DNA of 64,000 nt from Paenibacillus cookii. Lineage in GTDB: Bacteria > Bacillota > Bacilli > Paenibacillales > Paenibacillaceae. Of the stretch, positions 8,049 through 16,427 are shown piece after piece (the first letter of the stretch is position 1; every line of letters starts with the position of its first letter). The position numbers and the translations under genes were made by a program. Location: positions 62,001 through 126,000 of the forward strand of contig NZ_BORW01000005.1 in the NCBI RefSeq assembly GCF_018333375.1, read 5' to 3'. Below the pieces are notes generated by a model. The model was given only the letters and a program-made list of their open reading frames with translations, was not told the origin of the DNA and did no database searches.

Positions 8049-9719
8049 TTAATGATTACCGACATGAATGACGATATCGGTGTCCCAGGACTCGAGCTTG
8101 TCGGTCAGGACGTGCACATGGACGTTCCATTTGCCGGCCATCGTGATCAGATTGCTTGCTTTGAAGCCTTCCGGCTTGCCGCCCGGCATCACGATTTCGT
8201 ATTTGCCCATGTCCATGTCAAGATGCGTCAGCGTGAGCTTCACCTGCTGAATCGCCGTCACGGGCTGCCCTTGACCGTCTTTGATTTGCACCTCGAATTC
8301 GTTCGTGCCTGTTACGTTCGGAGTGATTTTCAGCGCGACGACCGCTTTGTTTTCCAGCGTCTGCTGCACGTCGACCGGCCCGGGCGAAGAAGCCGCCGTA
8401 GGCATGTTGGTCAGGGCCGCCGCCAGTACCAAGGCCAATGCGCCTGCCGTAAGTTCAAACCACACGCCCGCCCCCAAGGATTGTTTGCCTTCTTTGCCGC
8501 GCAGCCAGTTCATGGCGGCGCAGCCGACCATGACGAGAAGCAGGGCGCTTTTGCCGTACAGGATCTTTCCGTACGCCGTGTGGAAAAGCGAATACCACGT
8601 CGGCACGTTTTGCAGGCTGGCATATACTCCGCTGATCAGAATCAGGATCACGAAGACCGTGCCCCACAAGCTGAATCTCCGGATCACGGCAAAATATCCC
8701 TGTTTTCGTTCCTCGGCCCCGGACGGCAGGGCCGCTTCTTTCGGCAGCAGCGCCCCGAAGGCCAGCAGGCTGCCGAGCCACAGGGAAGCGGCGCCCAAAT
8801 GAAGGAAGTCCATCGCGATGCCGAGCGCTTTTTGAGAAGAGGCGGCCGGATGGCCGATAAAAGCTTTGGCTAGCAGCAGGACCATCACGAGCAGAAAGGC
8901 GACCGTACCCGCGATGTAGGCATTGTCCTTGTCCTTGATTTTCGGCAGGGCGTAGGCGAGGCCGATAAGAATCGCCAGCAGCAGCAGCTGCACCAGCCAG
9001 ACTTCGCCGAAGCTCGTAATCCGCAGCATTTTGAGCAGCAGGGACGGGTCGGACGCAACGCCGCTCCAGCCGACGCCGGCATCGATCCCCGTTTGCAGCG
9101 GCAGACTGATCAGGAAGCTTGCGGCGAACACGGCGATGCTGATCCACATCATCCACAAGCTTCGGCGCGACCACGGCGGACGGATTCCCGCACCGGCCGG
9201 AAGCAGGTACAGCTGGTAGAAATAAACGCCTGCAAGGAAGGCCAGGCTGATGTAAATAAGCCAGCGAACGGCGATCAGGTCGGCGCCGGGCCAACCGGCG
9301 GACACGACCGTTTCGGACCCGGCCGCACCGCTGCCGCCTTCACCGATCCGGAACGAATAGGTTCCTTCGATGGGGTGCCCGTCGGCCGATACCGCTTTCC
9401 ACCGCACGGCATAAATGCCGTTGGGAAGATTCGGCTGCAGGTCGGCCTCGAGCGCCGAGTTTTCCCCTTCGGGAAAACGGCTTTCGCTCGCATTGACCGT
9501 TTTGCCGGCGGAGTCCGTCACTTTGATTGCGTGGAAAGCCTTTTGCAGCGGCTCGTTGAAATAAATGTCAATTTTGGCCGGAGGCTTTTGCAGCGCCTCG
9601 TTTTCGGCCGGAGACGATTTGACGATATACGCATGGGCCGAAACCGTTCCGGGATACAGCAGCAGGACGGCAAGGATCACCGTCATCAAACCGGAAAGCA
9701 GCCGCGTTTTTGTGTTCAA
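8049..9719 (-). CDS. ycnJ: YcnJ-like CopC-CopD fusion copper protein
   Basis: A 556-residue membrane protein with three parts. First comes a signal peptide and a CopC domain beginning at His29 (HAYIVKSSPAENEAL), the N-terminal His being a known CopC copper ligand. Next is a CopD-type bundle of about eight helices (residues 150-430). Last is an outward YtkA/FixH-like beta domain containing HLDMDMGKYEIVMPGG and HVHVL. B. subtilis YcnJ has the same layout and is needed for copper uptake under limitation. The ycnI gene follows directly. Unlike B. subtilis, no ycnK regulator gene is adjacent. Three TTTGCAAA palindromes lie just upstream. Confidence 0.9.
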   Translation of the reverse strand: MNTKTRLLSGLMTVILAVLLLYPGTVSAHAYIVKSSPAENEALQKPPAKIDIYFNEPLQKAFHAIKVTDSAGKTVNASESRFPEGENSALEADLQPNLPNGIYAVRWKAVSADGHPIEGTYSFRIGEGGSGAAGSETVVSAGWPGADLIAVRWLIYISLAFLAGVYFYQLYLLPAGAGIRPPWSRRSLWMMWISIAVFAASFLISLPLQTGIDAGVGWSGVASDPSLLLKMLRITSFGEVWLVQLLLLAILIGLAYALPKIKDKDNAYIAGTVAFLLVMVLLLAKAFIGHPAASSQKALGIAMDFLHLGAASLWLGSLLAFGALLPKEAALPSGAEERKQGYFAVIRRFSLWGTVFVILILISGVYASLQNVPTWYSLFHTAYGKILYGKSALLLVMVGCAAMNWLRGKEGKQSLGAGVWFELTAGALALVLAAALTNMPTAASSPGPVDVQQTLENKAVVALKITPNVTGTNEFEVQIKDGQGQPVTAIQQVKLTLTHLDMDMGKYEIVMPGGKPEGFKASNLITMAGKWNVHVHVLTDKLESWDTDIVIHVGNH

Positions 9720-9741
9720 TGGATCACCTTCGATCTGGGGA

Positions 9742-9819
9742 TTTGCAAAAAGGCGTTGGTGTCAAAAGCCTGTTTGCAAACCACCGGATTGTTGTTCTTT
9801 GGGAAGAGGATTTTGCAAA
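9742..9819. promoter_or_regulatory. Three TTTGCAAA palindromes upstream of ycnJ
   Basis: The perfect 8-bp palindrome TTTGCAAA occurs at 9742-9749, 9773-9780 and 9812-9819, within 100 bp of the ycnJ start. Such clustering suggests a regulator-binding array, possibly for copper control, but no regulator is assigned. Confidence 0.4.
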
Positions 9820-10299
9820 ATGCGATGAAATATACGCCTGAACGGCACGAAGGACAAAGGTTCGCCCCTTCCGTCACGTTTCCTTTAGCCCAGAAATCAT
9901 TGTATAGCCGGACCTTCCGGAAGGAAATGACCCGTGTGGGCTATAAGGACCACGGACAAACTTCCGCCCGAAACCGAAAATGCCTCAAACCCGCGGCGCT
10001 TCGGGAAAAGCCGGGCATGTGGCAAAATTCCGAAAAGTGCAGGAAAACGAAGCATTTGGTGGAAGGGAAGCGCTGCGGTTTCCAACCGGGTCAAGCTCAG
10101 GGATTTTTTGTGAACGTCTAGGCCCGCGATGCCCTTCATCTGGAAGGAAGAGGGGCATCGCTGCTGGTACATGAACGCGCATCGGCTCTCTAACGGGGGA
10201 TAACGGAGGAAATCGGAGCATCTTTCCGGCTGGCACCGTTTATGGCGGGCTCCCGCGGGCTCAGCTGTCTCAGGGAAGTTTCTGGTTTTTTCTGAACGT
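9820..10299. other. Gene-poor stretch, no supported gene
   Basis: I find no convincing coding region here. Several short frames exist on both strands without ribosome sites or recognisable motifs. A perfect 12-bp palindrome CCTTCCGGAAGG sits at 9913-9924. The stretch separates the minus-strand ycnJ promoter region from the plus-strand small gene at 10384. Confidence 0.5.
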
Positions 10300-10328
10300 T
10301 TTCAATCTGTTTCACATCGCTTTATAAT
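10300..10328 (+). promoter_or_regulatory. Putative promoter of the 55-residue gene
   Basis: A perfect -10 TATAAT at 10323-10328 with a weak -35 TTTCAA at 10300-10305 and 17-bp spacing. Transcription would begin about 50 bp before the ATG at 10384. Confidence 0.5.
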
Positions 10329-10383
10329 GAATAAATAAGAAAAACTTCCCGAGCAGGGGAAATCATTTATCAGGAGTGATGAC

Positions 10384-10551
10384 ATGAGCCAGGCCGTATT
10401 GGAGCGTCGCAGCGAGATGCTGAAGAAACATATTCAACAACTGCTTATCCGGGATAACCAACACGGAATCAGCCGGCAGCAGAGCTTGTTCCTGCAGCAA
10501 ATGATCAAGGAGCTTCATCAGACTTCGCATGAAATGAACGGCAGCAAATAA
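10384..10551 (+). CDS. Small hypothetical protein, 55 residues
   Basis: A short open frame encoding 55 residues, from ATG (MSQAVLERRSEMLKKHIQQL) to TAA at 10549. It is supported by a consensus -10 box, a CAGGAGTG ribosome site 5 nt upstream, and a strong terminator 57 bp downstream, so it forms a complete single-gene unit. The protein is charged, helical and Gln-rich, with no cysteines, membrane segment or signal peptide, and could form a coiled helix hairpin. I do not recognise a family. The setting, between copper genes and a c-di-GMP enzyme, gives no clear hint of its role. Confidence 0.65.
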   Translation: MSQAVLERRSEMLKKHIQQLLIRDNQHGISRQQSLFLQQMIKELHQTSHEMNGSK

Positions 10552-10608
10552 GACTCAGGCAACGTGTGCAGGAACCGGAATCATTTTGGATGTTCATAAG
10601 ATCAGAAT

Positions 10609-10689
10609 AAGGCTGTTCCTCAGAACCGCACCCCAGGTAGACGAAAACAAACTACGATGGGGGGCCGGGTTCAGGGAACAGCCTTTTTG
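10609..10689. terminator. Bidirectional terminator
   Basis: Long stem with core arms AAGGCTGTTCC (10609-10619) and GGAACAGCCTT (10675-10685), extended by imperfect pairing toward a loop, and a TTTTT tail on the plus strand. It ends the small-gene transcript and may also end the convergent GGDEF gene. Confidence 0.8.
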
Positions 10690-10698
10690 TGCATTGTA

Positions 10699-12558
10699 TT
10701 AACCCAAGGTCGGGTGCTCTTCTCCGCCTGTGTCCATGACGCTAGCGCCTTTTTCTTCAATGTATCCGATGAACAGTCCGGCAAGCTCGGGATCGAACTG
10801 GGTCCCCGAACAGCGGCGAAGTTCCTCGACGGCTTCCCGGACGGATTTGGTCGGCTGGTAAGGCCGTTCCGAGGTCATCGCGTCGAAGGAATCGATGATG
10901 GTCAGCATCCGGCATAATAGCGGAATTTCGGCCCCTTTATAGCCGTGGGGATACCCGGTACCGTCAAACCGTTCATGATGCAGCTCGATGTACGGCGCGA
11001 GATCCTTGAACTTGTCGCTTGTGATCGCCATTTCCTTGCCCCAGTTGACGTGTTTCCGGACCGCGGCCCATTCTTCGGGAGTCAGCTTGTCTTTTTTGTT
11101 CAAAATTTCCCACGGAATTTCCAATTTGCCGATGTCGTGGATCAGGGCGCCGAGCACGAACTGCCTGCGGGCACTCGGATCGAGCTTCAATAGCAGGCTC
11201 ATGTCCATGGCATAGCGGAATACCCGCTTGGAATGTTTAAACGTATTGATGTCTTTATACAAAAAGAGATTCAGCAGCTGCTCGATGTCCCGCACATCCT
11301 GCGCGATTTCGATTTCTTGTTCGAGCGGGACGGAGCTGCCGTAGATGTACGCGATATTTTTGCCCTGCTTTTTGGCGTCGTACAGCGCCTGATCCGCCTG
11401 CAGGACAAGCATGGATTTGTCGTGGATGTCGATATGGTAACCGGAAATGCCCGCCGAGAAGGAAAGGCATGCATGCGGCAAAATTTCCACTCCGGCAAAA
11501 GGCGTATCGTTGACCTTTTTGCGCAGCCGGTCCACGAACACGAGCGCCTCCTGTTCGGTAAACCCGGGCATCAGCAGCGTAAATTCCTCTCCGCCGTACC
11601 GTGAAGCGGTGATGTTCGCCTGCTCGGCTTCCTCTTTCAAGATGGACCCGAGCAGCCCCAGCAGCTTATCTCCTTCCAAATGGCCGAAATGGTCGTTATA
11701 CCGTTTGAAATCGTCGATATCGATCATGACCAGGGAAAGGGGGGGGCCCTCGGACCGGGCCTGCCGGATTTCGTCTTCGAGAAGGCTTTCGAAATAGCTG
11801 TGATTGAACAGCCCCGTGCGCTGATCCCGGATCGCCCGTTCCTGAAGCTGCAAATACATATCGAACAGCTTTTTGAAGAGGTGGGACAAAAAAATGCTGA
11901 TGCCGAGGAACAATACGAGCCCGGTAACCCCGTTGTTTTCGATCAGAATGGTAAGAACGAGCGACAAAATCAGGATGCACGTGTACACAAGCGCCGACTC
12001 CTGCAGCAGCCCCCTGACGGTGGCGCCGATCCGGCTCCGGTCGGTGAGATAATAATAGATTCCGATGCAGAGGACATTGACGGCGAAGTATATAATCAGG
12101 GCGCCTACATAAGATAGTAAATGGCGGTTTTCCAATTGTCCCAGCCGGCCTCCAAGCCCGTCGAAAACGGCGCCGGCCGCGCTGATCATGATCGCGTAAA
12201 TGGAGAAATTGGTAAAATGCTTCCATCCCGACACCTTCCGCTCGACAAGGGCGAACAGAAGCGAGCTCAGGAAAAGGAGGGCAAGCGCCGCCGGCGTTCC
12301 GTAAATAAAGAGGCAGGCAAGGTACACCGCCGAATCCATCGACTGTTTGTTGCCTTCCGGGGGAATCTGAAAAGTATAAAAATATAGGACAAGAGACGCC
12401 GCGAACATCGACGCCGGCACCGCCCACTGTCCGGACGCAAAATCCCAGGAAAGACGGCTGATTTGCAGCCCAAACAGGAAGGTGCCGAGGACGCAGAACA
12501 AAAGGGCATTCATGTTTGCCGTAAACCAGGATCGCATGATCGGGTATTTTTTTACCAT
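10699..12558 (-). CDS. Membrane GGDEF / HD-GYP cyclic-di-GMP enzyme
   Basis: A 619-residue protein with both synthesis and breakdown domains for cyclic di-GMP. About six to seven membrane helices occupy residues 10-225. A GGDEF domain follows, with an intact active site (RYGGEEFTLL) and DIDDFKRYNDHFGHLEGD, so it may be an active diguanylate cyclase; I see no RxxD inhibitory site before it. The C-terminal HD-GYP domain has its metal motifs: HDIGKLEIP, HVNWG, and the HHERFDGTGYPHGYKG signature of the phosphodiesterase. It is monocistronic, converging on the small gene. The balance of the two activities and the sensed signal are unknown. Confidence 0.92.
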   Translation of the reverse strand: MVKKYPIMRSWFTANMNALLFCVLGTFLFGLQISRLSWDFASGQWAVPASMFAASLVLYFYTFQIPPEGNKQSMDSAVYLACLFIYGTPAALALLFLSSLLFALVERKVSGWKHFTNFSIYAIMISAAGAVFDGLGGRLGQLENRHLLSYVGALIIYFAVNVLCIGIYYYLTDRSRIGATVRGLLQESALVYTCILILSLVLTILIENNGVTGLVLFLGISIFLSHLFKKLFDMYLQLQERAIRDQRTGLFNHSYFESLLEDEIRQARSEGPPLSLVMIDIDDFKRYNDHFGHLEGDKLLGLLGSILKEEAEQANITASRYGGEEFTLLMPGFTEQEALVFVDRLRKKVNDTPFAGVEILPHACLSFSAGISGYHIDIHDKSMLVLQADQALYDAKKQGKNIAYIYGSSVPLEQEIEIAQDVRDIEQLLNLFLYKDINTFKHSKRVFRYAMDMSLLLKLDPSARRQFVLGALIHDIGKLEIPWEILNKKDKLTPEEWAAVRKHVNWGKEMAITSDKFKDLAPYIELHHERFDGTGYPHGYKGAEIPLLCRMLTIIDSFDAMTSERPYQPTKSVREAVEELRRCSGTQFDPELAGLFIGYIEEKGASVMDTGGEEHPTLG

Positions 12559-12760
12559 GGATATTTCCCCTGTTCAATCAGATTGTTCTGAAAGTTGAAG
12601 CATGAAGCAATTCCTATCAAAACAACATTGCTTGTTAAATCAATATAAGGGAATCGTTTTTAGTTCGCAAATATTGTTTCGCATTCCATGCAGCGGGTTG
12701 GCAAAAAAAACGAAAATCGGGCCAGGGAAAATCGGATGCGGCGATGCCGATGAATGCCGC

Positions 12761-12789
12761 TTGCATACCTAGAGGGGGTATAGTATAAT
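12761..12789 (+). promoter_or_regulatory. csoR-copZ promoter with CsoR operator
   Basis: The -35 TTGCAT (12761-12766) and perfect -10 TATAAT (12784-12789) are 17 bp apart. The spacer holds ATACC-N7-GGTAT (12765-12781), which resembles the G-rich dyads bound by CsoR. A related dyad overlaps the copA promoter at 13562-13578. Confidence 0.75.
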
Positions 12790-12826
12790 GATCTCGAAGG
12801 CTTCGATATAAAGGAGGTGGAGTGAG

Positions 12827-13192
12827 ATGATTGCCCAGACTGAACTTAAGGAGAAAGTTCCGGCCGGAAACGATGCCGGGCTTCGGAGCGATGCCTGTGC
12901 GGAAGGCTGCAGCGAGCGGCACAGCCACCATTCGAGTCAAACGAAAAATAATCTCATCACCCGCCTGAACCGCATCGAAGGACAGATTCGCGGCGTCAAG
13001 GGCCTGATCGAAAAGGACACCTATTGCGACGACGTCCTGAATCAGATCGCTGCGATCCAGGCCGCTCTCAACGGGGTCGGCAAGCTGCTGCTGGAAGGCC
13101 ACATGAGAAGCTGCGTGGTCGAACGGATTGAATCCGGGGAATACGAAGTCATCGACGAACTGCTCGTCACCGTCAAGAAGTTAATGAAATAA
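12827..13192 (+). CDS. csoR: Copper-sensing transcriptional repressor CsoR
   Basis: A 121-residue all-helical DUF156 repressor that leaves DNA on binding Cu(I). The Cu(I) ligands are present at Cys67, His92 and Cys96 (TYCDDV and EGHMRSC), with the same spacing as Cys45-His70-Cys74 in B. subtilis CsoR. The N-terminal tail of about 30 residues is longer than usual and contains CAEGCSERHSHH, a possible extra metal-binding segment. AAAGGAGGTGG precedes the ATG. It is the first gene of an operon with copZ, 45 bp apart, and controls its own promoter through the dyad in the -35/-10 spacer. Confidence 0.93.
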   Translation: MIAQTELKEKVPAGNDAGLRSDACAEGCSERHSHHSSQTKNNLITRLNRIEGQIRGVKGLIEKDTYCDDVLNQIAAIQAALNGVGKLLLEGHMRSCVVERIESGEYEVIDELLVTVKKLMK

Positions 13193-13237
13193 CATCCCGC
13201 TGCCGGGATGAACCAAAATCCGAGGAGGAAATATACC

Positions 13238-13438
13238 ATGAAAAGCGTAACTTTGAATGTTCAAGGAATGTCCTGCAGCCATTGCGTCAATGCGATCGAA
13301 GGCGCCATGAAGGAAATCGGCGCAACAGGCAAAGTCGATTTGGCCGACAACAAAGTAACGGTGGATTTTGACGAAAATAAATTAAGCCTCGAGAAAATCA
13401 AGGAAGCCATCGAAGAGCAAGGCTACGATGTAGTTTAA
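13238..13438 (+). CDS. copZ: Copper chaperone CopZ
   Basis: A 66-residue ferredoxin-fold heavy-metal-associated protein that carries Cu(I) to the efflux ATPase. The metal site GMSCSHC lies at about residues 10-16 and the fold is complete, ending in EQGYDVV. A strong GAGGAGG precedes the ATG at 13238. The gene follows csoR on the same transcript and is closed by a terminator at 13460-13508; copA, its partner, is transcribed from its own CsoR-type promoter just downstream. Confidence 0.94.
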   Translation: MKSVTLNVQGMSCSHCVNAIEGAMKEIGATGKVDLADNKVTVDFDENKLSLEKIKEAIEEQGYDVV

Positions 13439-13459
13439 GATTTTCGGCGGGGAATTTCC

Positions 13460-13508
13460 GGCGGCGGCTGACCTTATGACAGGTCGGCCGCCGCCTTTTT
13501 GTTTTTTA
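13460..13508 (+). terminator. Terminator after copZ
   Basis: Fifteen-bp GC-rich arms with one G-U pair (13460-13474 and 13481-13495) followed by TTTTTGTTTTTT. It separates csoR-copZ from copA. Confidence 0.9.
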
Positions 13509-13534
13509 TTTTGCGCCGGCGCCAAGGTTTGTCC

Positions 13535-13578
13535 TTCTGAGAATGAGCCGTCCTGCATATAATACGCCAACAGGGTAT
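13535..13578 (+). promoter_or_regulatory. copA promoter with CsoR-like operator
   Basis: A perfect -10 TATAAT at 13558-13563 with a poor -35 (TTCTGA, 13535-13540). The dyad ATAC-N9-GTAT at 13562-13578 shares its ends with the csoR operator and overlaps the -10 and start point, a blocking position. Confidence 0.7.
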
Positions 13579-13602
13579 GACTTGCGGAAAGGAGCCGGGA
13601 CT

Positions 13603-16044
13603 ATGGAACGGAATACGGGGAACCGGGAGCACGAAAGGCAAGCGACGCTGCTAATTACCGGGATGACGTGCGCCGCCTGCGCGGCCCGGATCGAAAAGGG
13701 CCTCGGCCGGATGGAAGGCGTCGCGCGGGCCCATGTCAACTTGGCTTTGGAGCAGGCGACCGTCTCCTACGACCCGAAATATACGGATCTGGGAAAAATG
13801 GAGGAAAAGATCGCATCGCTCGGCTACGGGATGATGAAGGAGACGATGGATTTCGATATTACCGGGATGACGTGCGCCGCTTGCGCGGCCCGGATCGAAA
13901 AGGGGCTCGGCCGAATGCCCGGGGTTACGCGGGTAAACGTAAACCTGGCGCTGGAGACGGCCCGCGTGGAATATGCGGCAGGCATGGTCACCGTAAAAGA
14001 CATGGAGAAAAAAGTGGAGCGGCTCGGCTACAAAGCCGTGCCGAAACGGGAAACGAAGGACAGCGCCGAGCTCCGCCGGCAGGAGATCGGCCATAAACGC
14101 TTCAAATGGATGATGGCGGCCATTCTTTCCCTGCCGCTCTTGTGGGCGATGACCCAGCACTTCCCCATGACGTCCTGGATTCCGGTGCCTTCGCTGTTTC
14201 TAAATCCATGGTTTCAGCTGGCGCTGGCGACGCCGGTCCAATTCCTGATCGGCGGGCAGTTTTATGCGGGCGCCTATAAATCGCTGCGGAGCGGAAGCGC
14301 CAATATGGACGTGCTGGTGGCGCTCGGAACGTCTTCGGCCTACTTTTACAGCTTGTTCCTGACCATCCGCTCCCTCGGGTCGGACATGCACCACCCGGCG
14401 GAGCTGTATTACGAAACGAGCAGCGTTCTGATTACGCTGATTCTGGTGGGCAAATGGTTCGAAGCCTTGGCCAAAGGCCGCTCTTCCGAAGCCATCAAGA
14501 GCCTCATGGGGCTGCAGGCAAAAAGCGCGCTTGTGCTCCGCGACGGGCGCGAGACGAGCATTCCGATCGACGAAGTGAATACCGGCGATACGGTCATCGT
14601 GAGGCCGGGCGAAAAAATACCGGTAGACGGATGGGTGCTTCAGGGCGTGTCCTCGGTCGACGAATCGATGCTGACGGGGGAAAGCCTCCCTGTCGCCAAA
14701 CGCGAGGGCGATGCCGTCGTCGGCGCGACGATGAACAAAAACGGCATGCTGCGGATCCAGGCCGCCAAGGTCGGCGGCGATACGGCCTTGGCCCGGATTA
14801 TCAAGGTCGTGGAAGAAGCCCAGGGCTCGAAGGCGCCGATCCAGCGGATCGCCGACGTCATCTCGGGCATTTTCGTTCCGATTGTCGTCACGATCGCCAT
14901 CGCCACGTTTCTGGTGTGGTATTTCTACATTCTTCCCGGGCAGTTCCCGGCCGCGCTCGAAAAAGCGATCGCCGTGCTGGTCATTGCCTGCCCGTGCGCG
15001 CTTGGACTGGCGACGCCGACATCGATCATGGCCGGCTCAGGCCGGGCCGCCGAGCTCGGCATCCTGTTCAAGGGCGGGGAGCATCTGGAAGCGGCCCAGG
15101 GGATCGAAGTCGTCGTGCTGGATAAAACGGGGACGGTCACCAGCGGCAAGCCGGTGCTGACCGACGTCATCCCGGCGCCGCTTATGACGCAGCAATCGCT
15201 GCTCCGGACGGCGGCGGCCGTCGAGCGCAAGTCCGAGCATCCGCTTGCCGAAGCCATCGTGGCCGGAGCGCTCGAGCGGAGCAAGGCGCTGCCGCTGCCG
15301 GAAGCGAAGGACTTCGAAAATTTGCCGGGATACGGCGTTTCCGCCAGAGTGGACGGGCGGCCCGTGCTTGTGGGCACCCGCAAGCTGATGGAAGAGCGGG
15401 GCATCCGAATCGATCCGGCCATACATCCGATGAGGCTGCTTGAGGATGCAGGCAAAACGGCGATGCTTGTCGCCGTGGATGGCAAATACGCAGGGATGGT
15501 CGCCGTGGCGGATACGATCAAGGGCACCTCCCGCGAGGCGGTGTCCCGTCTGCATCAATTGGGCATCGAAGTCATCATGGTTACCGGCGATAACGAGCGT
15601 ACGGCCAAAGCGATCGCCGACCAGGCGGGGATCCGCCGCGTGCTGGCCGAGGTGCTGCCGGAAGCCAAAGCCGATGAGGTCAAAAAGCTGCAGCAGGCGG
15701 GCAAACGCGTCGCCATGGTCGGCGACGGCATCAATGACGCGCCCGCGCTTGCCACGGCCGATATCGGCATGGCGATCGGCACCGGAACGGACGTGGCGAT
15801 GGAGGCGGCGGACGTCACGCTCATGCGCGGAGACCTGAACGGCATCGCCGACGCCATCCTGATGAGCCGCCGGACGATGGGGAACATCAAGCAGAACATG
15901 TTCTGGGCCCTCGCCTACAACACGATCGGCATCCCGATCGCCGCCGCGGGTTTTCTGGAGCCGTGGCTGGCGGGAGCGGCGATGGCTTTCAGCTCCGTAT
16001 CGGTTGTGCTGAATGCGCTTCGCCTGCAGCGGGCGAATCCGTAA
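13603..16044 (+). CDS. copA: Cu(I)-exporting P-type ATPase CopA
   Basis: An 813-residue P1B-type ATPase that pumps Cu(I) out of the cytosol. Two N-terminal metal-binding domains each carry GMTCAAC. Eight membrane helices follow, with the transport motif CPC at 463-465, the phosphorylated Asp507 in [16 protein letters not shown] in the nucleotide domain, and [10 protein letters not shown] in the hinge. All catalytic elements are intact. I chose the ATG at 13603, preceded by GGAAAGGAG; the frame is open further up, but that region holds the promoter. It works with CopZ and is likely controlled by CsoR. A promoter for the next transcript begins just after its stop. Confidence 0.95.
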   Translation: MERNTGNREHERQATLLITGMTCAACAARIEKGLGRMEGVARAHVNLALEQATVSYDPKYTDLGKMEEKIASLGYGMMKETMDFDITGMTCAACAARIEKGLGRMPGVTRVNVNLALETARVEYAAGMVTVKDMEKKVERLGYKAVPKRETKDSAELRRQEIGHKRFKWMMAAILSLPLLWAMTQHFPMTSWIPVPSLFLNPWFQLALATPVQFLIGGQFYAGAYKSLRSGSANMDVLVALGTSSAYFYSLFLTIRSLGSDMHHPAELYYETSSVLITLILVGKWFEALAKGRSSEAIKSLMGLQAKSALVLRDGRETSIPIDEVNTGDTVIVRPGEKIPVDGWVLQGVSSVDESMLTGESLPVAKREGDAVVGATMNKNGMLRIQAAKVGGDTALARIIKVVEEAQGSKAPIQRIADVISGIFVPIVVTIAIATFLVWYFYILPGQFPAALEKAIAVLVIACPCALGLATPTSIMAGSGRAAELGILFKGGEHLEAAQGIEVVVLDKTGTVTSGKPVLTDVIPAPLMTQQSLLRTAAAVERKSEHPLAEAIVAGALERSKALPLPEAKDFENLPGYGVSARVDGRPVLVGTRKLMEERGIRIDPAIHPMRLLEDAGKTAMLVAVDGKYAGMVAVADTIKGTSREAVSRLHQLGIEVIMVTGDNERTAKAIADQAGIRRVLAEVLPEAKADEVKKLQQAGKRVAMVGDGINDAPALATADIGMAIGTGTDVAMEAADVTLMRGDLNGIADAILMSRRTMGNIKQNMFWALAYNTIGIPIAAAGFLEPWLAGAAMAFSSVSVVLNALRLQRANP

Positions 16045-16061
16045 AAATCCGATGGTAAAGG

Positions 16062-16091
16062 TTGACAAAGAAAAGCATCATGCCCTATAAT
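16062..16091 (+). promoter_or_regulatory. Promoter of the leuA T-box leader
   Basis: Perfect -35 TTGACA (16062-16067) and perfect -10 TATAAT (16086-16091) with 18-bp spacing. Such a strong promoter fits control by premature termination downstream. Confidence 0.85.
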
Positions 16092-16097
16092 AGCCAA

Positions 16098-16357
16098 TAA
16101 TTTATAAAACCAAATGTAAGGATTAGAAATAGTAGAGGTGAAAGGACCTTTCAGAGAGCCGTTGGTTGGTGCGAAACGGCAGCGTCGATCACTTTGAACT
16201 CGTCTATGAACAGCTGCCCGACATTGTAGGGTTAGACGGCTTCCCCCGTTACAGGGATAGATGGTGATGGCCATCGAAAGAGATCATTTCGTTATGGAAT
16301 GAATTAGAGTGGTACCGCGGGTTCAACCTCGTCTCTATACAGAGACGGGGTTTTTTT
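16098..16357 (+). ncRNA. Leucine T-box riboswitch
   Basis: A tRNA-sensing leader before leuA. The T-box sequence AGAGTGGTACCGCGG lies at 16306-16320. It is followed by the terminator CCTCGTCTCT/AGAGACGGGG (16327-16350) and seven U. Stem I elements are visible: AGAGAG and GGTTGGTG near 16153-16170, and a GAACTC bulge in which CTC (16199-16201) would be the leucine specifier codon. Uncharged leucyl-tRNA pairing with the specifier and the TGG bulge would favour the antiterminator and turn on leuA. Confidence 0.92.
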
Positions 16358-16386
16358 GTTGGTTAAAGTCCGGGTTTAACCAACAA
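16356..16386 (+). other. Second hairpin downstream of the T-box terminator
   Basis: Perfect 12-bp arms (16356-16367 and 16375-16386) around GTCCGGG. The left arm begins inside the terminator U-tract. No U-tract follows it, and the leuA ribosome site begins about 25 nt later. It may stabilise the read-through mRNA. Confidence 0.6.
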
Positions 16387-16427
16387 TCCTTCACTATATA
16401 TCAAAAAACCTTTGGGAGGAATGAACA

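Noticed and set aside
9897..10172. Minus-strand frame containing GLDVHKKS, reminiscent of an IS110 transposase start
   Set aside because: Only a few residues match, the rest shows no transposase features, and no inverted repeats or ribosome site are seen.
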